64,000 nucleotides of DNA, taken from the NCBI GenBank assembly GCA_020091685.1, contig CM034606.1, positions 14,245,695 to 14,309,694 on the forward strand, in the 5' to 3' direction. The notes under the pieces were generated by a model that saw only the letters and a program-made list of their open reading frames with translations, ran no database searches and was not told the origin of the DNA. Shown one piece after another: positions 53,275 to 64,000 of the stretch. Numbering within the stretch: position 1 is the stretch's first letter; each line of letters begins with the position of its first letter. The translations under genes and the position numbers were made by a program. The DNA comes from Lutjanus erythropterus. Lineage: Eukaryota; Chordata; Actinopteri; Lutjaniformes; Lutjanidae.

Positions 53275-53602
53275 ATGCAAGGGTAAGGCACAGCAGACAT
53301 CATCATGACAGATATTTTGGGCATTCATCTTGGGCAGCTTTGGAGACTCCAAATCAGCTGCGAGTCCATGGCGTGCGTCATTGCGCAGCAGCGCGTCCTG
53401 CCCAGAGTGGTTAATGGGAATCCGCTGACAGAGCACAACCAGTCGTTTGTGCGGGCATATGTACGCGCGGATCAGCAGGTGCTGTCTTTAACTGGATGGG
53501 ACTCACGGTTACAACCACAGCGATCTGAGGGAAAACTCTTAACGTTACGGACTCTTATTTCCAGGACATGTATGACAGGCTCGCGGCGATCCGCTGCTAC
53601 AG
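53275..53602 (+). other. candidate first exon, unknown gene (possibly adgra1 5' UTR)
   Basis: This stretch is richer in G+C and CpG than the flanks, begins about 30 bp after a TATA box and ends with a good donor, CTACAG|GTAAAG (53597-53608). A long open frame (ATG at 53305) crosses the donor but matches no protein that I know. A shorter start at 53568 would give MYDRLAAIRCY before the splice. In mammals ADGRA1 is the neighbour transcribed away from CFAP46, so its 5' UTR is a plausible identity, unproven. A TTATTTCCAG acceptor-like site lies at 53555-53564. Confidence 0.3.
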
Positions 53603-53609
53603 GTAAAGT

Positions 53610-55690
53610 TCGTGTTTCAACTTCATTATCGTGGTTGATTTTTCTTTCCAGTGATGGTGGCACCTGTTCATATTTGCTGCGCATCAAATTTTGGAGACGT
53701 TTTGTTGTTTGTTCGTGCGCTTTTTCCCCCTCCAGTGCGCCTTTGAACAGAGTCTGCAGTCTAATGCAGGCTGGATACAAAAGTCCGCTGACGATTTAAA
53801 CTTTGAAGAATGGAGTGATCTTTTTGTTTGAAGCTGAAAAAAATCTAATTATTTCTTCTAATGCTCATGCGTAGTCAACAATTGCAGGCTTATCTCGGTG
53901 TTACTTAACAGCCAAATACATGGATTGCCTGTGTGTGCGCGTGTGTCTATACGCGGGCGCCTCAGTGCGTGTGTGTGCGTCTCCCTCTTAAATTGTGCTT
54001 CTTTCAATTAATTCTGCCTGTGCAAGATGCTGGTGCACCAGTGCGTAGATGAATGAGGGTTAGGAGGTTAACAAGTTTTTGCTTAAGGACGCAAGCCACT
54101 TAATCGTTGATTGCTTTTCCCCAGGGCCTTTTTTTTTGGAGATTGTGCTCAGTTTAGAACAGGAGGAATATTGAACTATTCCAAGTCTGGTCAAGCTCAT
54201 GAAGCAAACTGCAACCTTTAATTGCGCACATGATTTTAAGGATGACAGTAATCAAAGTAGCATGAAGGTGAAGGTTAGGGATGTTTTAACAGAGACCATC
54301 AGCCTCAGGCATGGCTGTGTTTTTATATGAAGTGATTGTTACTGGGAGAATTTATCAGGGTTAATCACTACAGCTTGTGGACATTTACAAGGCAGTCTAA
54401 CCTTACAGATGGTTCTTATCAGTGGTGATGTCTACTTTGGCCTATCTTTACCCAGCAGCTCTGCATCAGATAAAAGCAGTTAAGCTGTCAAGTCAACAGA
54501 CAAATGCTCCCAGCAATGCTGCGATTCCACCATGATAAAAACTAATTAAAATCACGATAATGCTCCATGAAGCCTTATGATGAGTTTCCCCGAGTCCTCT
54601 TCTAGTTTTCTCAAACTATATTTACCACAATCATAATGCCTGTAATTAGGAGAATAAGCACAGATTGTAAGGCACACTTAATTGGTGCAGATTTTTGTTC
54701 ACTCATTTGGGTATAAACTGCCAGCTGCTTTTCAGATTTAGCCCTCACAGTGCAGGCCAGCAGCCACAAGAAGGCACCGGGAGGGAGAGGAAGAAGATTT
54801 ACATAAATAGAGTTGTGTGGAGATACTGGAAAGGCTCTCTGTTATCATCAAAACTCCAGAGCTGGCGGTGTATTTTCTTTCCTTCTCTGATGGACAACAT
54901 GGAAGAATTAAAATCACCACAGTCTTGAACAACAAATTGATCCAGTGGAGTGGATATGTGATAGCACCAGTCTCATTTTTACGCTGTTTGCTTCTTTCAC
55001 CTGCGTATTGATCGATTTCTGTGGTCTTGTGAGCTAAATGGGAGCATTGCTCTCTGTCACTGAAATGCACGGCTGGTGATTCATTTGGATCACATCTTTT
55101 ACGTCACGTGCAGACCTCATGACCCCACTTGTTGGCAATTTTTATGTTTTCTTTTTGCACTGAATTCAAAGCAACAATTTAGACTCACCAGGTCTGAGTG
55201 CAGTGCAGGTGCATCATGGCAACAGCTGTGTCACTTTCTGGTTTTTGTCTCATGGGATCTTGCCTTGACTCAGTGGCACCGTGTCATGTGTCATCGGTAA
55301 TGTAATCTGATGGCTAAATCCTCCTGGTATTGTCCATTCTCAAGCTGTCACAGTGTCCAGATGTGTCTTCAGATCAACTGGTTTCCCTCAGGTCTTTCTT
55401 TTCAAGGATTACATCTAATTACAAGTGAAATGTGGCTAAAGCCCAGAGGGGGGGTCTTGATGGACCCAAGCTGTTACATTTAATATGTTTCAGTGGATTG
55501 TGATTCCAGTGAGTGCTCATTTATCAGTAGTTATATATAGTGATATTTTGGTTAATATATTGTTATCAATAATAATAATAATAATAATATATATTCAGTT
55601 TCTTGTGGAAGTGATGCCACTCTCATTTTTGTGCACTAAATATGACACTACAGCCAGCAGCCAAAGACTTTCAAAGACTTGACACAAGGG
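53610..55690. other. non-coding, nothing recognised
   Basis: GT-rich stretch at 53930-53990 and an (ATA)n run at 55568-55589. No coding exon recognised; in particular I found no seven-transmembrane receptor segment. Confidence 0.45.
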
Positions 55691-55694
55691 AAAA

Positions 55695-56330
55695 CTGGTT
55701 CTGTCCAAAGCAAGTGTAAACCAGCCGTGACATCACCCATGGACTACTGTTTTGAAGCCTCGAGTCTGGCATTATGGAGGTTGCCATTTTGTTTCTTTTT
55801 TTTCTAACCAGAGCATGCATAGTAATGCCAAGAGCGTGGAGCAGGTGGGTGACGTAGTGCAACTTGGTTTTGGCTTGTCCTTTTAGCAGGAAATAAAGGT
55901 GGCCAGTCTGGCCATGAAGTCTCTCTTATTATATCTGAACAGTGCAAATATGTTCCTAAAAACATTTTAGTGGCAATGTAGTTACAAAATATGAGTCTAT
56001 ATTTGATCAACACTGCCTAATCTGACAGTTTGATGTGAGTTGGGGGATGCTCTGCTGGAAAAACAATGGCGGCTGCAAGTATACACTGCTCCGTTGTCAG
56101 TTTAATTCTAAATTGGCCCATAAAAGTTGAAACTAGCAATTGCCTGCCCTTTTCCAAACTGTTTCTATAGACTGCCTCCCACATGGTTCTGTGTAACAAA
56201 CCATGTGGCATGTCAGGTTAGTTGCTCCCTGCTCACCATTTAATATAATGCATGTTTAAGGCACTTCTGTGCTGGCTTGACTTGTCAGACCCAGAAGCTC
56301 CCATCCATTGTTTCATGTATGGTCTATGGT
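55695..56330 (+). repeat. long interspersed repeat family B, copy 1
   Basis: Contains GTGACATCACCCATGGACTA, then TTTTGAAGCC, GGCATTATGGAGGTTGCCAT, a T-run, AGAGCATGC, GGAGCAGGTGGGTGACGTAG and, near the end, CATGTTTAAGGCACTTCTGT. The same order occurs at 59310-60125. This is a widespread teleost repeat as I remember it. Confidence 0.7.
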
Positions 56331-58800
56331 TCAGAGGTAACAAATCCTGGAGTCTTGACATCAACAAGGTTTATTTGTTCAGCCAAACTTCACCAGAGGT
56401 CGGCTATACCAATAGAGATGTCGTGATGTTACTGCACCGAGCCAAGAAATACTCCTGCACATAACCCTCTATAAACCACAGAGTTTCATTTTTATATTTC
56501 AGTTTATGTATGGATTAAACAAACAAGATTAAGGGATTAAAAGTGGGAGGTGCTTTATTTCCATTTCAAATTGTGCACTAAATAGCATGCTCAGTGTTAC
56601 CTAATGCAGAAACACAGGATTCCCCTGGTCAATACAACAACTGTGTAAGTTTATGTTATAACAGACTTAAAAGCCTATTTCAACTTTGTTTCTGAGAAAT
56701 CATGCTGTCTGTCATTTTGTAATGGGGCTGTCTTGTTTTGTTCCAAACCCAAAGATATTCAGTTTACTGCCATGGGAGAGTAAGGAAACAAAGAAATGTG
56801 GAGGTGAACATTTCTTCTTAAAAAAAGACTCAAAATGATGAATTCATTATCAAAATAGTTGGTGTTTAATTTAATAGTTAACAACTAATCAATCAGTCAA
56901 GTTACGTTACATCTCTACTAAATACAGCAATACAGAGCCTTGGTTGCTATTACTATGAAGAAAAAAATTCAAATATAGAGGCATGAATCGGAATAAGAAT
57001 ATGAGTATTGTACACTTTTCTGCACAGACTTGTATATTCAACTCTTCATCAAAGATGTTTTTTTCTAACAAAGCTGTTAATCTTTTGTTCTGATGGTAAA
57101 ATCCAGAGAGTTTCACTGTTTATCAAAGGTGTGAAAGTGCTTCAACTGTGAGTCATGTAACATTGTCTATGGGAAAAATGAACTGGACTTTAACTTCCGG
57201 ACCCAAAGGTGCATAAAATAGCTCCTCCCACTGTGCAACTCAATAGAGCATTAATTCGTTAGCTTTTCAGGTGTTGTTCAGAATATTTTGTTACCTTTGG
57301 GCAGAGCCAGGCCCGACATTTCCTCTATTTCTAGTCTTTAGTCTTCTAAGCTAACTTGCTGCTTCCTTTAAATAACGCCTGTCTACCCAACTCATTATAA
57401 CTTCCATTTTTACTGCTGCTCCATCTCCTTTGATTCCTCATCACCATCATCTTCACGTCTACCATCACTCCTGTAATTGCAAGCCTGCAGATTTCCTCCC
57501 CATACAGCGTGTTTGAGTGGTAACATTGCTAACTCACCCCAACAATAAGGCAGAGCGACGGACACTATAGACCTGTCTGGGATGATGAGAAGTAGCAGTC
57601 ACTCAGAGGCTGAATCGAAGCTTCTAAACCCACAGATGAAAGAGGGGAGGGGAGGCCTCCGCCTAGATGAAGTCCACAGGGTCCCTGCTGTTGCTGCTGT
57701 ATGTTTGAAAGAGAGAAAGAGACGGAGCAGAGAGACAGGGTCTCTGAAGGGCTGGGAGCTGAGGGGTACACTGAGTCAAGTCACTTTAATATAATAAGAA
57801 ATGCAGGTTAGATTTTGGCAAGAACTGTTAAGACCCTACTGACAACATCACTTACATCCTTTGACAAAAGAGATGAAACTATATTACCCCACAGTGTAAT
57901 ACTCCATTACTCTATGCTACCATTCTCGCATTAGTGATTCTTTAAGAGCTATTTTTGCTCCAATGAACTTGTGGAGTCTCTAAAGAAACCTAAAAAACAG
58001 GATGCGGACTTAAATGTGAGTATGAGGATGAATGCTTTCAAATTGTGTGCTTTCAGAGGCTGAACTCATACTCATTTCTACTTATATATACTTCTTAGAT
58101 TATGGATAGGTTGGGGAACAGGGCTGTATCAAGTCTATTTCTCTATTTCTGCACACATTTTCACCACATTCTCATTCACTGTTGTGTCATAGTTTTCTTA
58201 CCTGACTGGATAGGTGAAGAATAATTCATCTGACAACATATAATGAAATGTGATGAAAAACTGTTGGGAAAAAAATCTACCCAAAGCAACGAAAGCTGTT
58301 AGGGCACAGATGGTCTGATGTTCTCAGGGCTCATAAATTAAATCACTGATGCTGGGAGATGAGACAAGGTAATAATGTGCTTAAAATATATCCAAGGCAA
58401 TCACTTGCTAAAGTATGGCCAGAGCAGGCCCCTACTGACAAAACAGATCATAAAGCGATGATGGATATTATCATCAAAGACCACTTTACATCAAATCCTT
58501 TATAAGCTGGTTCAGTTCAAATGAGAGATGGAGCCCAAAAAAGTACTGTTTGTGTTATCAGTTGCGTCAGTGCTGTCCTGATGGGTCATGGACTCAGATT
58601 GTTATCAGATTGGTACTAAGTATTGGCTGAAACCCTGAATCAAGATACAAAAAATTAGAAGAAAGCAGGATTTGTGCATCTATAGAGATATGTGAAACTC
58701 TGAGCTGAATATGACCAAAAAGATCAATGAAAAACATAGAGCCAGGAACTTGTTCAAACTTCCTTTTACACAGCAACTATACTGATATAAAATAGTCTAG
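56331..58800. other. non-coding, nothing certain
   Basis: The 57170-57330 part (TTAACTTCCGGACCCAAAGG) may be an old dispersed repeat. A weak GA-rich stretch lies at 57640-57780. No exon recognised. Confidence 0.4.
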
Positions 58801-58805
58801 TGAGT

Positions 58806-58954
58806 TAAACACAGGTATTATCAATGATACTAATTAAAGTCCCAATCCATTTAGTGTAGCAGAGGCTTTCCAGTGAGTCAAGATGCACAATAGCAGCACC
58901 CTGACTCACCTTTGACCAGAATCTTATTTGTATCATTGGTAACACCTGTGTTTA
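58806..58954. mobile_element. small foldback MITE
   Basis: The arms 58806-58830 and 58930-58954 are inverted repeats, 25 nt with 23 matches (TAAACACAGGT and ATCAATGATAC are the conserved ends). An inner GTGAGTCA/TGACTCAC pair extends the stem. 149 bp, non-coding. Confidence 0.55.
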
Positions 58955-58972
58955 CCCGACTGTCAAGATCGC

Positions 58973-59070
58973 TGCTGTGAAAAAGGTCTTTTAATGCCTA
59001 TAGCACATAATATTTACACCGCCACCCCTCTATGCTTTGATACATGTCTAAATAGGCCTTTTTCACAGCA
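58973..59070. repeat. short inverted-repeat element
   Basis: The arms TGCTGTGAAAAAGGTC (58973-58988) and, reverse-complemented, TGCTGTGAAAAAGGCC (59055-59070) differ by one base. A third related arm, TGCTGTGAAAAGGGCC, lies at about 59247-59262. Possibly part of a larger composite with the neighbouring elements. Confidence 0.45.
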
Positions 59071-59309
59071 ATAAATTGGATTAGTCACAGCAAAAAAAAA
59101 AGCACTGGTGTACCTATTAACATTAATGGTGTCCTTGTAAACTATGCTAAAGAGACAGCTTCCAGAACAGCAGGGCCCTACCAGAATGGAGCACAGCTAT
59201 TATTCATGTAACAAACTGTTTTTCAGTTTTAAAATGTCAAAATATCTGCTGTGAAAAGGGCCTGTTAGAGCTATGAAACACTACTGCTCACAGACAGTAT
59301 ATTAGTGGA

Positions 59310-60125
59310 CAGAGCCACAATGATGCCACCCTTGGTTCATGAACAACCGCTTTGAAGCATCAACGTTGGCATTATGGGGGTTGCCATCATGTTTTTTTTT
59401 TTTTTTTTTTCAAACAGAGCATGCTGAATACAAACAAGAGTGTGGAGCTGGTGGGTGATGTACTGTGACTACGGCGGTATTGCAGGAAATAATGGTTTTC
59501 TTTTATTACAACTAAACAAAACTCTAAAACATGTTTCTTAAAATATTTTTAATGACAAATGGGCACTGTAGTAACAAAATTGTCCGCAACCCCTTGTCTG
59601 TACCCACAGCGTTGTTACATCATAAAACATAATTGGTTTGTACAACGTGCACAGTGAAGAAACAACACACACAAATCTCGCCAGAGTTTCATCTTGGGTT
59701 CTTTAGATACAATTTTGCCACCTGATTGTGATCTTTCTCATATTACAGCTAAATAGGACACTAAATTACACCTCTGAACCCATTTTAAGCAAGAAATAGG
59801 CAATGTAGTCGTTGATCCATATTTTATCAACACTGTCTAGTTTAACAGTTCAATCTGAGTTTCGTGAGCCCTGTGTTTTGCACTGGAGGGGCACACTGTC
59901 AATCACATCTGACCCAAAGCATGCCCTGATTTATTGTCTATTTTACTCTAAATAGGACCATTAATTACAAAATGAACATCATGCTGCATAGAAGAAGACT
60001 TGAAACTAGTGACTGAGGCCATTAACTCATTAGGAAACAGTTTCCTGAGGTCATTTTCATATAAACTAGTGGAGTTGCCCCCTGCTGGCCATTAGAAAGA
60101 ATGCAGATTTAAGGCACATTTAATT
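59310..60125 (+). repeat. long interspersed repeat family B, copy 2
   Basis: Parallel to copy 1: CGCTTTGAAGCATC, GGCATTATGGGGGTTGCCAT, a 20-nt T-run, AGAGCATGCTGAATACA, GGAGCTGGTGGGTGATGTA, TATTTTATCAACACTGTCTA and the end TGCAGATTTAAGGCACATTT. It is longer than copy 1, with extra sequence in the middle. Confidence 0.7.
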
Positions 60126-60900
60126 TTGTTTTAAGTGTGCCACAAATTTCACACGTATTGTTTGTCATAGGTTTGTCGTAGTTTAGTTTAATTGTGTGTG
60201 TGAAACTGCTCAGTGAACTTCATCTCTCTACGTCATCAACGTCATGAGTCTTGATTTCCCTTGAAAAGTTTTCTTACCTTAAGTGTTTTATCCAGAGACT
60301 CCTGGTCCTTTTATCAGCCAGGAAGAGGAAGAATGAGTAAGACTGTTGTGTGACTACGTCCTGATGCTGGCTGGATGCTGGCTAATGTCACTTACACGGT
60401 TTCAGGGTATGTAGTCATTCTAATTACGTAACTTCATGGTCTGATACTTAAACAATTTTATGACGTACGTTGATGTTTATGACTTACATACATATATCAG
60501 ATGTGTGATTTGTGGCACAGTTCAAATGGAATGAAAAATTTATTTGCCTTTGCCATTGACTACAGGTCAAATTTTTTCCAAAGTTAGGTCCCATGCGGGT
60601 CCACCGGCAGGGGACCGCAGGGGACAAAGTTGTTTTTAGCTTGATAAGTTTGCTGTCTAGCTCGGAAGCCAAATTAACTTTAAAAGAAACATGTCGGAAA
60701 TAAAAGCAGCTTTGTCATAACATGTGGCATGCTAACATAAAATTAGCCAACTAACTTTTAGTTTGCAAAAGACTTGTTGGCATACAAATCAATAACAGGA
60801 CTGTGATTAGCTAATCAGACACCATATTTAAACCTTTTTTTTTTATTTTGATGGCTCTGCTGGTTACATTTAAAATTATCCATGCAAGAAAAAGCTTTTT
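60126..60900. other. non-coding, nothing recognised
   Basis: No exon, repeat or RNA gene recognised. Confidence 0.45.
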
Positions 60901-60903
60901 TGT

Positions 60904-60950
60904 TATATATACATATATACATATATATATATATATACATATAGATATAC
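60904..60950. repeat. AT-rich (AT)n/(ACAT)n microsatellite
   Basis: Alternating TATA/ACATAT units. Confidence 0.85.
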
Positions 60951-61223
60951 ACACATCTGTAATGAATTACTTTAATGAATGTGTGAATATTTGTCAGGCT
61001 CTGTGATAAAAATGCTCTGGTGATCAGTTTGTTAGGCTCCATGATCAGTACTTAGGATCACTTTGATGAGTTTCAGTGTAGGACTTGTTGACAGCTAACA
61101 GAGGCGGCAGAATGATAGTTTTGGATGGAAAATGCATCAAGTTATTATGCTTATAATTTTTCAGAGAAAAAACAACAGGTGTGCTGAGTCTCTTCATGAC
61201 CCCATGTGGCTGATAAATAACAT

Positions 61224-61224
61224 N

Positions 61225-61260
<36 letters not shown>
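61224..61260. repeat. (TA)n microsatellite with an ambiguous base
   Basis: An N at 61224 directly precedes 36 bp of pure TA. The N probably marks an unresolved or collapsed length in the assembly. Confidence 0.95.
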
Positions 61261-61266
<6 letters not shown>

Positions 61267-62310
61267 TCAAAGGTTATGATGAAATATAAGACAAAACAAC
61301 AAACAGCATAAATCAGTGTCAGGATCCAGTAATTCATAGTTACGACAAAGAGAATGAGAATAACTGGGCGAAGAGGGGCCACAAAGGCTGACATGCTATT
61401 GATGTGACTCAGCCAGTATGCCTAGAATAACGTTAAGTACCTTGTAGTGCAACAAAGGAGAGAAAAACCAGAGAATTAGATGAAGTGACTCAGTTCTGCC
61501 TGACATATCTTTTTTATATTTGCTGCTGCCCTTTTCAAGTCAGCTTAAAATCAAATTGCCAGCAGTTAGAGTCACAACTGAAAGACAGGCTTCACTTCGG
61601 ACAGCTGTTACCCATCCTCCCTTGTTGGAGAGTCCTTCATCTGGATGGTCGCTGAGCTTGGGTGAATGCCAAGACAGATTTAACATCGTGGGCTGAGGAG
61701 TGGAGATATGTATCTGAGCATTAGATGGAGCTCTGCATAACCTCGGGCACTGATAAATCATGGTCTCAGCTCTCAAAATCACAAGTAAGCAAATATTTCG
61801 TACTTTGAAGATTAGGGTTGAAACACTGGTAGTCAACAGTCGGCTCTCTATGTGCGCGGTTTTGCTTCTGTATGTGTTTACAAGTGTGTTTTGGTCTGAG
61901 GTTGTGTACTGTACACATGAAACAAGGCCACAAAGGCTTGTCTAGAAGCTGTGTGTAATTTATTTTCTTCTGCCAAAGGATCAAAAAGTTATTTGAAGAC
62001 AATGACAGATGAATCCAATTACATCTGATACTGAGAAAACAAACAAAAAAAATGATTATGTTTTGTCACGAGGTTCACTCACTGAGCAACTAGGACGTAT
62101 ACAGATAATAGCAAACAAATCATTTTTTGTGATGGCTGTTCCAAACTTTGTAACAGGAGGAGCTTTGATATGAATTTGTCGTTATTTTGTCTCCCCAGTA
62201 ATACATGGAGTCCATGACCTTTTTAAGGGTAGAAAATAAGCAGTAATAATTTAAACGACTGATTAAATAATTCATGAATGTAAGTTTTTATAATTAAAGA
62301 GATAGCAAAT
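61261..62310. other. non-coding, nothing recognised
   Basis: No feature recognised. The open frames at 61540-62002 are short and overlap on both strands. Confidence 0.45.
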
Positions 62311-62311
62311 A

Positions 62312-62936
62312 AGAGCTGAACGATATGCTAAAAAATGTATCGTATTGCGTTTTCTGTGACAGATTCAGATTCAGGATTTTAGTGGGAATGGTAATTTTCG
62401 CATTTCATTTTCACTGAAGAAAATACAACATGCTGATAATGTGATTTGGGTAGAATGTTTTTTTCTAGATAATGTGACATATCTGACCTTTATCAGACTA
62501 TCCTTATTAATGATGTATAAATTATTCATAATTAGGTTGTAAACATGTCATGAATCATTAATAAGCTGTTACAACACATTTCATATAACGTGCAACTATG
62601 ATCTGTTTGCCAAATGGTGAGCCATATGTTTTGTACTGTTAAGCCTCAGATCTCATTGCTTACTGAATTTATTTTGCTTTCTCCAGCAGCCAGCATATAA
62701 CCACCGTCTGCATCTGAATAGCCAGAAAGTTTAACTGGGCATCAAATTTACCTATCAAATTACCAGATTCATACACTAAGGCTTTGGCAGTAATAATGCT
62801 CACTTTTCAATCTATTTAATAACCTAATTATAAACCATTTATGAATTGTTTATAAATGTAGGCTTATTGTCTTATGAAGTGATGGATTTGGGCCATATTG
62901 TGATTTTGATAGTATTTTGATGAATTGTTCAGCTCT
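62312..62936. mobile_element. possible MITE with AGAGCTGAAC termini
   Basis: The left end AGAGCTGAACGATA and the reverse complement of the right end AGAGCTGAACAATTCA share the first 10 bases. Such 'ctgaacgata' ends are common in teleost non-autonomous DNA transposons. Inside are two related AT-rich blocks (about 62515-62555 and 62818-62862). No coding capacity. Confidence 0.45.
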
Positions 62937-64000
62937 ACTGTAAATGCATTATTCTGGAAGCACTGGTCTACATATTATTGGCTGGTTATGAGTCGATTGC
63001 TTGGATTCTCTTAATCTGAGCATTTTCTTGTCTTTCCATTTCTTCCACTGGAGTACAAACTAATTTGGGTCCATATGTGATGGGTCTACTCATTGGAGCA
63101 TACAAATAGGCTTTTTGCAGGATGCTTTCCACTCCAAAAAGCACTGTTGTAGCAGCAGTACAGTACACACACATACTGTGCTGCACATATCATGTCACAT
63201 TACACACATTTTAGACCAGGAATCTTTTACAGTCCTCTTAGGGTAAAAATACACTATATAGAAATATCAGATGTCTTCAAGCATTTGCAGTGAATGATCA
63301 CTTTAAGTCAAACAAGGATAAAAGTGTATCTCTGATCCCATGAATAGTTTCTCCAGGTTACTGCAATGTGCTGTAATGTACTGACTGAATGGCTTCAGTG
63401 TGAGTGGGTGTCATTCAGTCCTTTTAATGCATTTCCAGGCTGCATAGATAATCATTTATAATGCCATTCCCCTGTAGGGGTCCAAGCATGAAATGCTGGA
63501 AAAATGAACAGAATTTTTTAATACATGTAATTGAAGTATTTAATGTACAAAATAGCACCTTGTAATTCGTACTTACAGGAACAGGATCAGGAATCTTAAT
63601 GTATTTTGTATTAAAATATGTTAAAGCTCAGTATTTTTAATCTTTTGAAATGCTGAAAATACATTCCCGCTAATTCCCCTAACTCTGCTGCTCACTGAGT
63701 GCATTTGATTTGCAGCCCAGTTTACACTGTCTCCAGTGCATCAGTCCAAGAGTAACAATTTTATATTTAGTTTTTAACATTCTTCATTGAGCTTAAATTA
63801 CCCTCAAGTGTGCACCCTGGGGTGCAAATAGAGCACACTCGGTCAGTAGCTCAGTCTTCTGCAACTGATAGGTCAGTGAGGAGGTGGGCGCAGAGGGAAA
63901 TACGATAATTGACCTTTTTTTCTTGCTAATTGACAGTATGGCCAACACATTGCTGTAGCAGCAGCTGTACATTTAAAAGGAGTTTAAATGATTTAAATTA
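62937..64000. other. non-coding, nothing recognised
   Basis: No exon, RNA gene or repeat recognised up to the right edge of the window. Confidence 0.45.

Noticed and set aside
53305..53799. 164-codon plus-strand open frame, the longest in the window
   Set aside because: It matches no family that I know, crosses a good splice donor at 53602 and lies in GC-richer DNA where open frames are longer by chance. Treated as possible untranslated exon sequence instead.

Overview
This is a vertebrate, almost certainly teleost (ray-finned, percomorph-like), nuclear genomic window. The grounds are short GT-AG introns, long AT-rich non-coding DNA, abundant CA/CT/TCTA microsatellites, and several interspersed repeats that I recognise as typical of teleost genomes (tRNA-derived SINEs, hAT-type MITEs, the 'actactggatggattg' repeat). 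There is no bacterial, viral or plasmid content and no CRISPR or operon structure.

Left part, 1 to about 15.5 kb, minus strand: the 5' part of one protein-coding gene that I identify as cfap46 (cilia and flagella associated protein 46, also TTC40), a TPR-type protein of the C1d projection of the motile-cilium central apparatus. I could place 18 coding exons (exon 1 at 15146-15194, exon 18 at 321-533). They join in one continuous frame, giving about 774 residues that line up with roughly the first 800 residues of the human protein. The gene runs off the left edge of the window. Sixteen of the 17 complete introns are GT-AG; intron 5 appears to be GC-AG. The CpG-bearing region just upstream (about 15.2-15.6 kb) looks like a TATA-less promoter with an ETS-like site and a degenerate RFX X-box-like site, which would fit a ciliary gene.

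Right part, about 15.6-64 kb: I find no recognisable protein-coding exon. It holds microsatellites, many repeats (SINEs at 10.3, 37.1 and 38.9 kb; a nested hAT MITE at 37.4-37.9 kb; a foldback element at 29.0-29.3 kb; paired copies of one long repeat at 55.7 and 59.3 kb; a LINE-like tail at 44.4 kb), and some unique AT-rich stretches with homeodomain-like motifs that could be conserved non-coding elements. At 53.24-53.60 kb there is a plausible plus-strand promoter: a TATAAAA box, a CpG-rich stretch and a good splice donor. In mammals the gene head-to-head with CFAP46 is ADGRA1, so this may be the untranslated first exon of an adgra1 orthologue whose coding exons lie beyond the right edge. That is inference from synteny only.

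I do not see an undescribed multi-gene system here. The best leads are the GC-AG intron of cfap46, the candidate 53 kb promoter/exon, the nested hairpin insertion at 37.5-37.8 kb, and the candidate conserved non-coding stretches.
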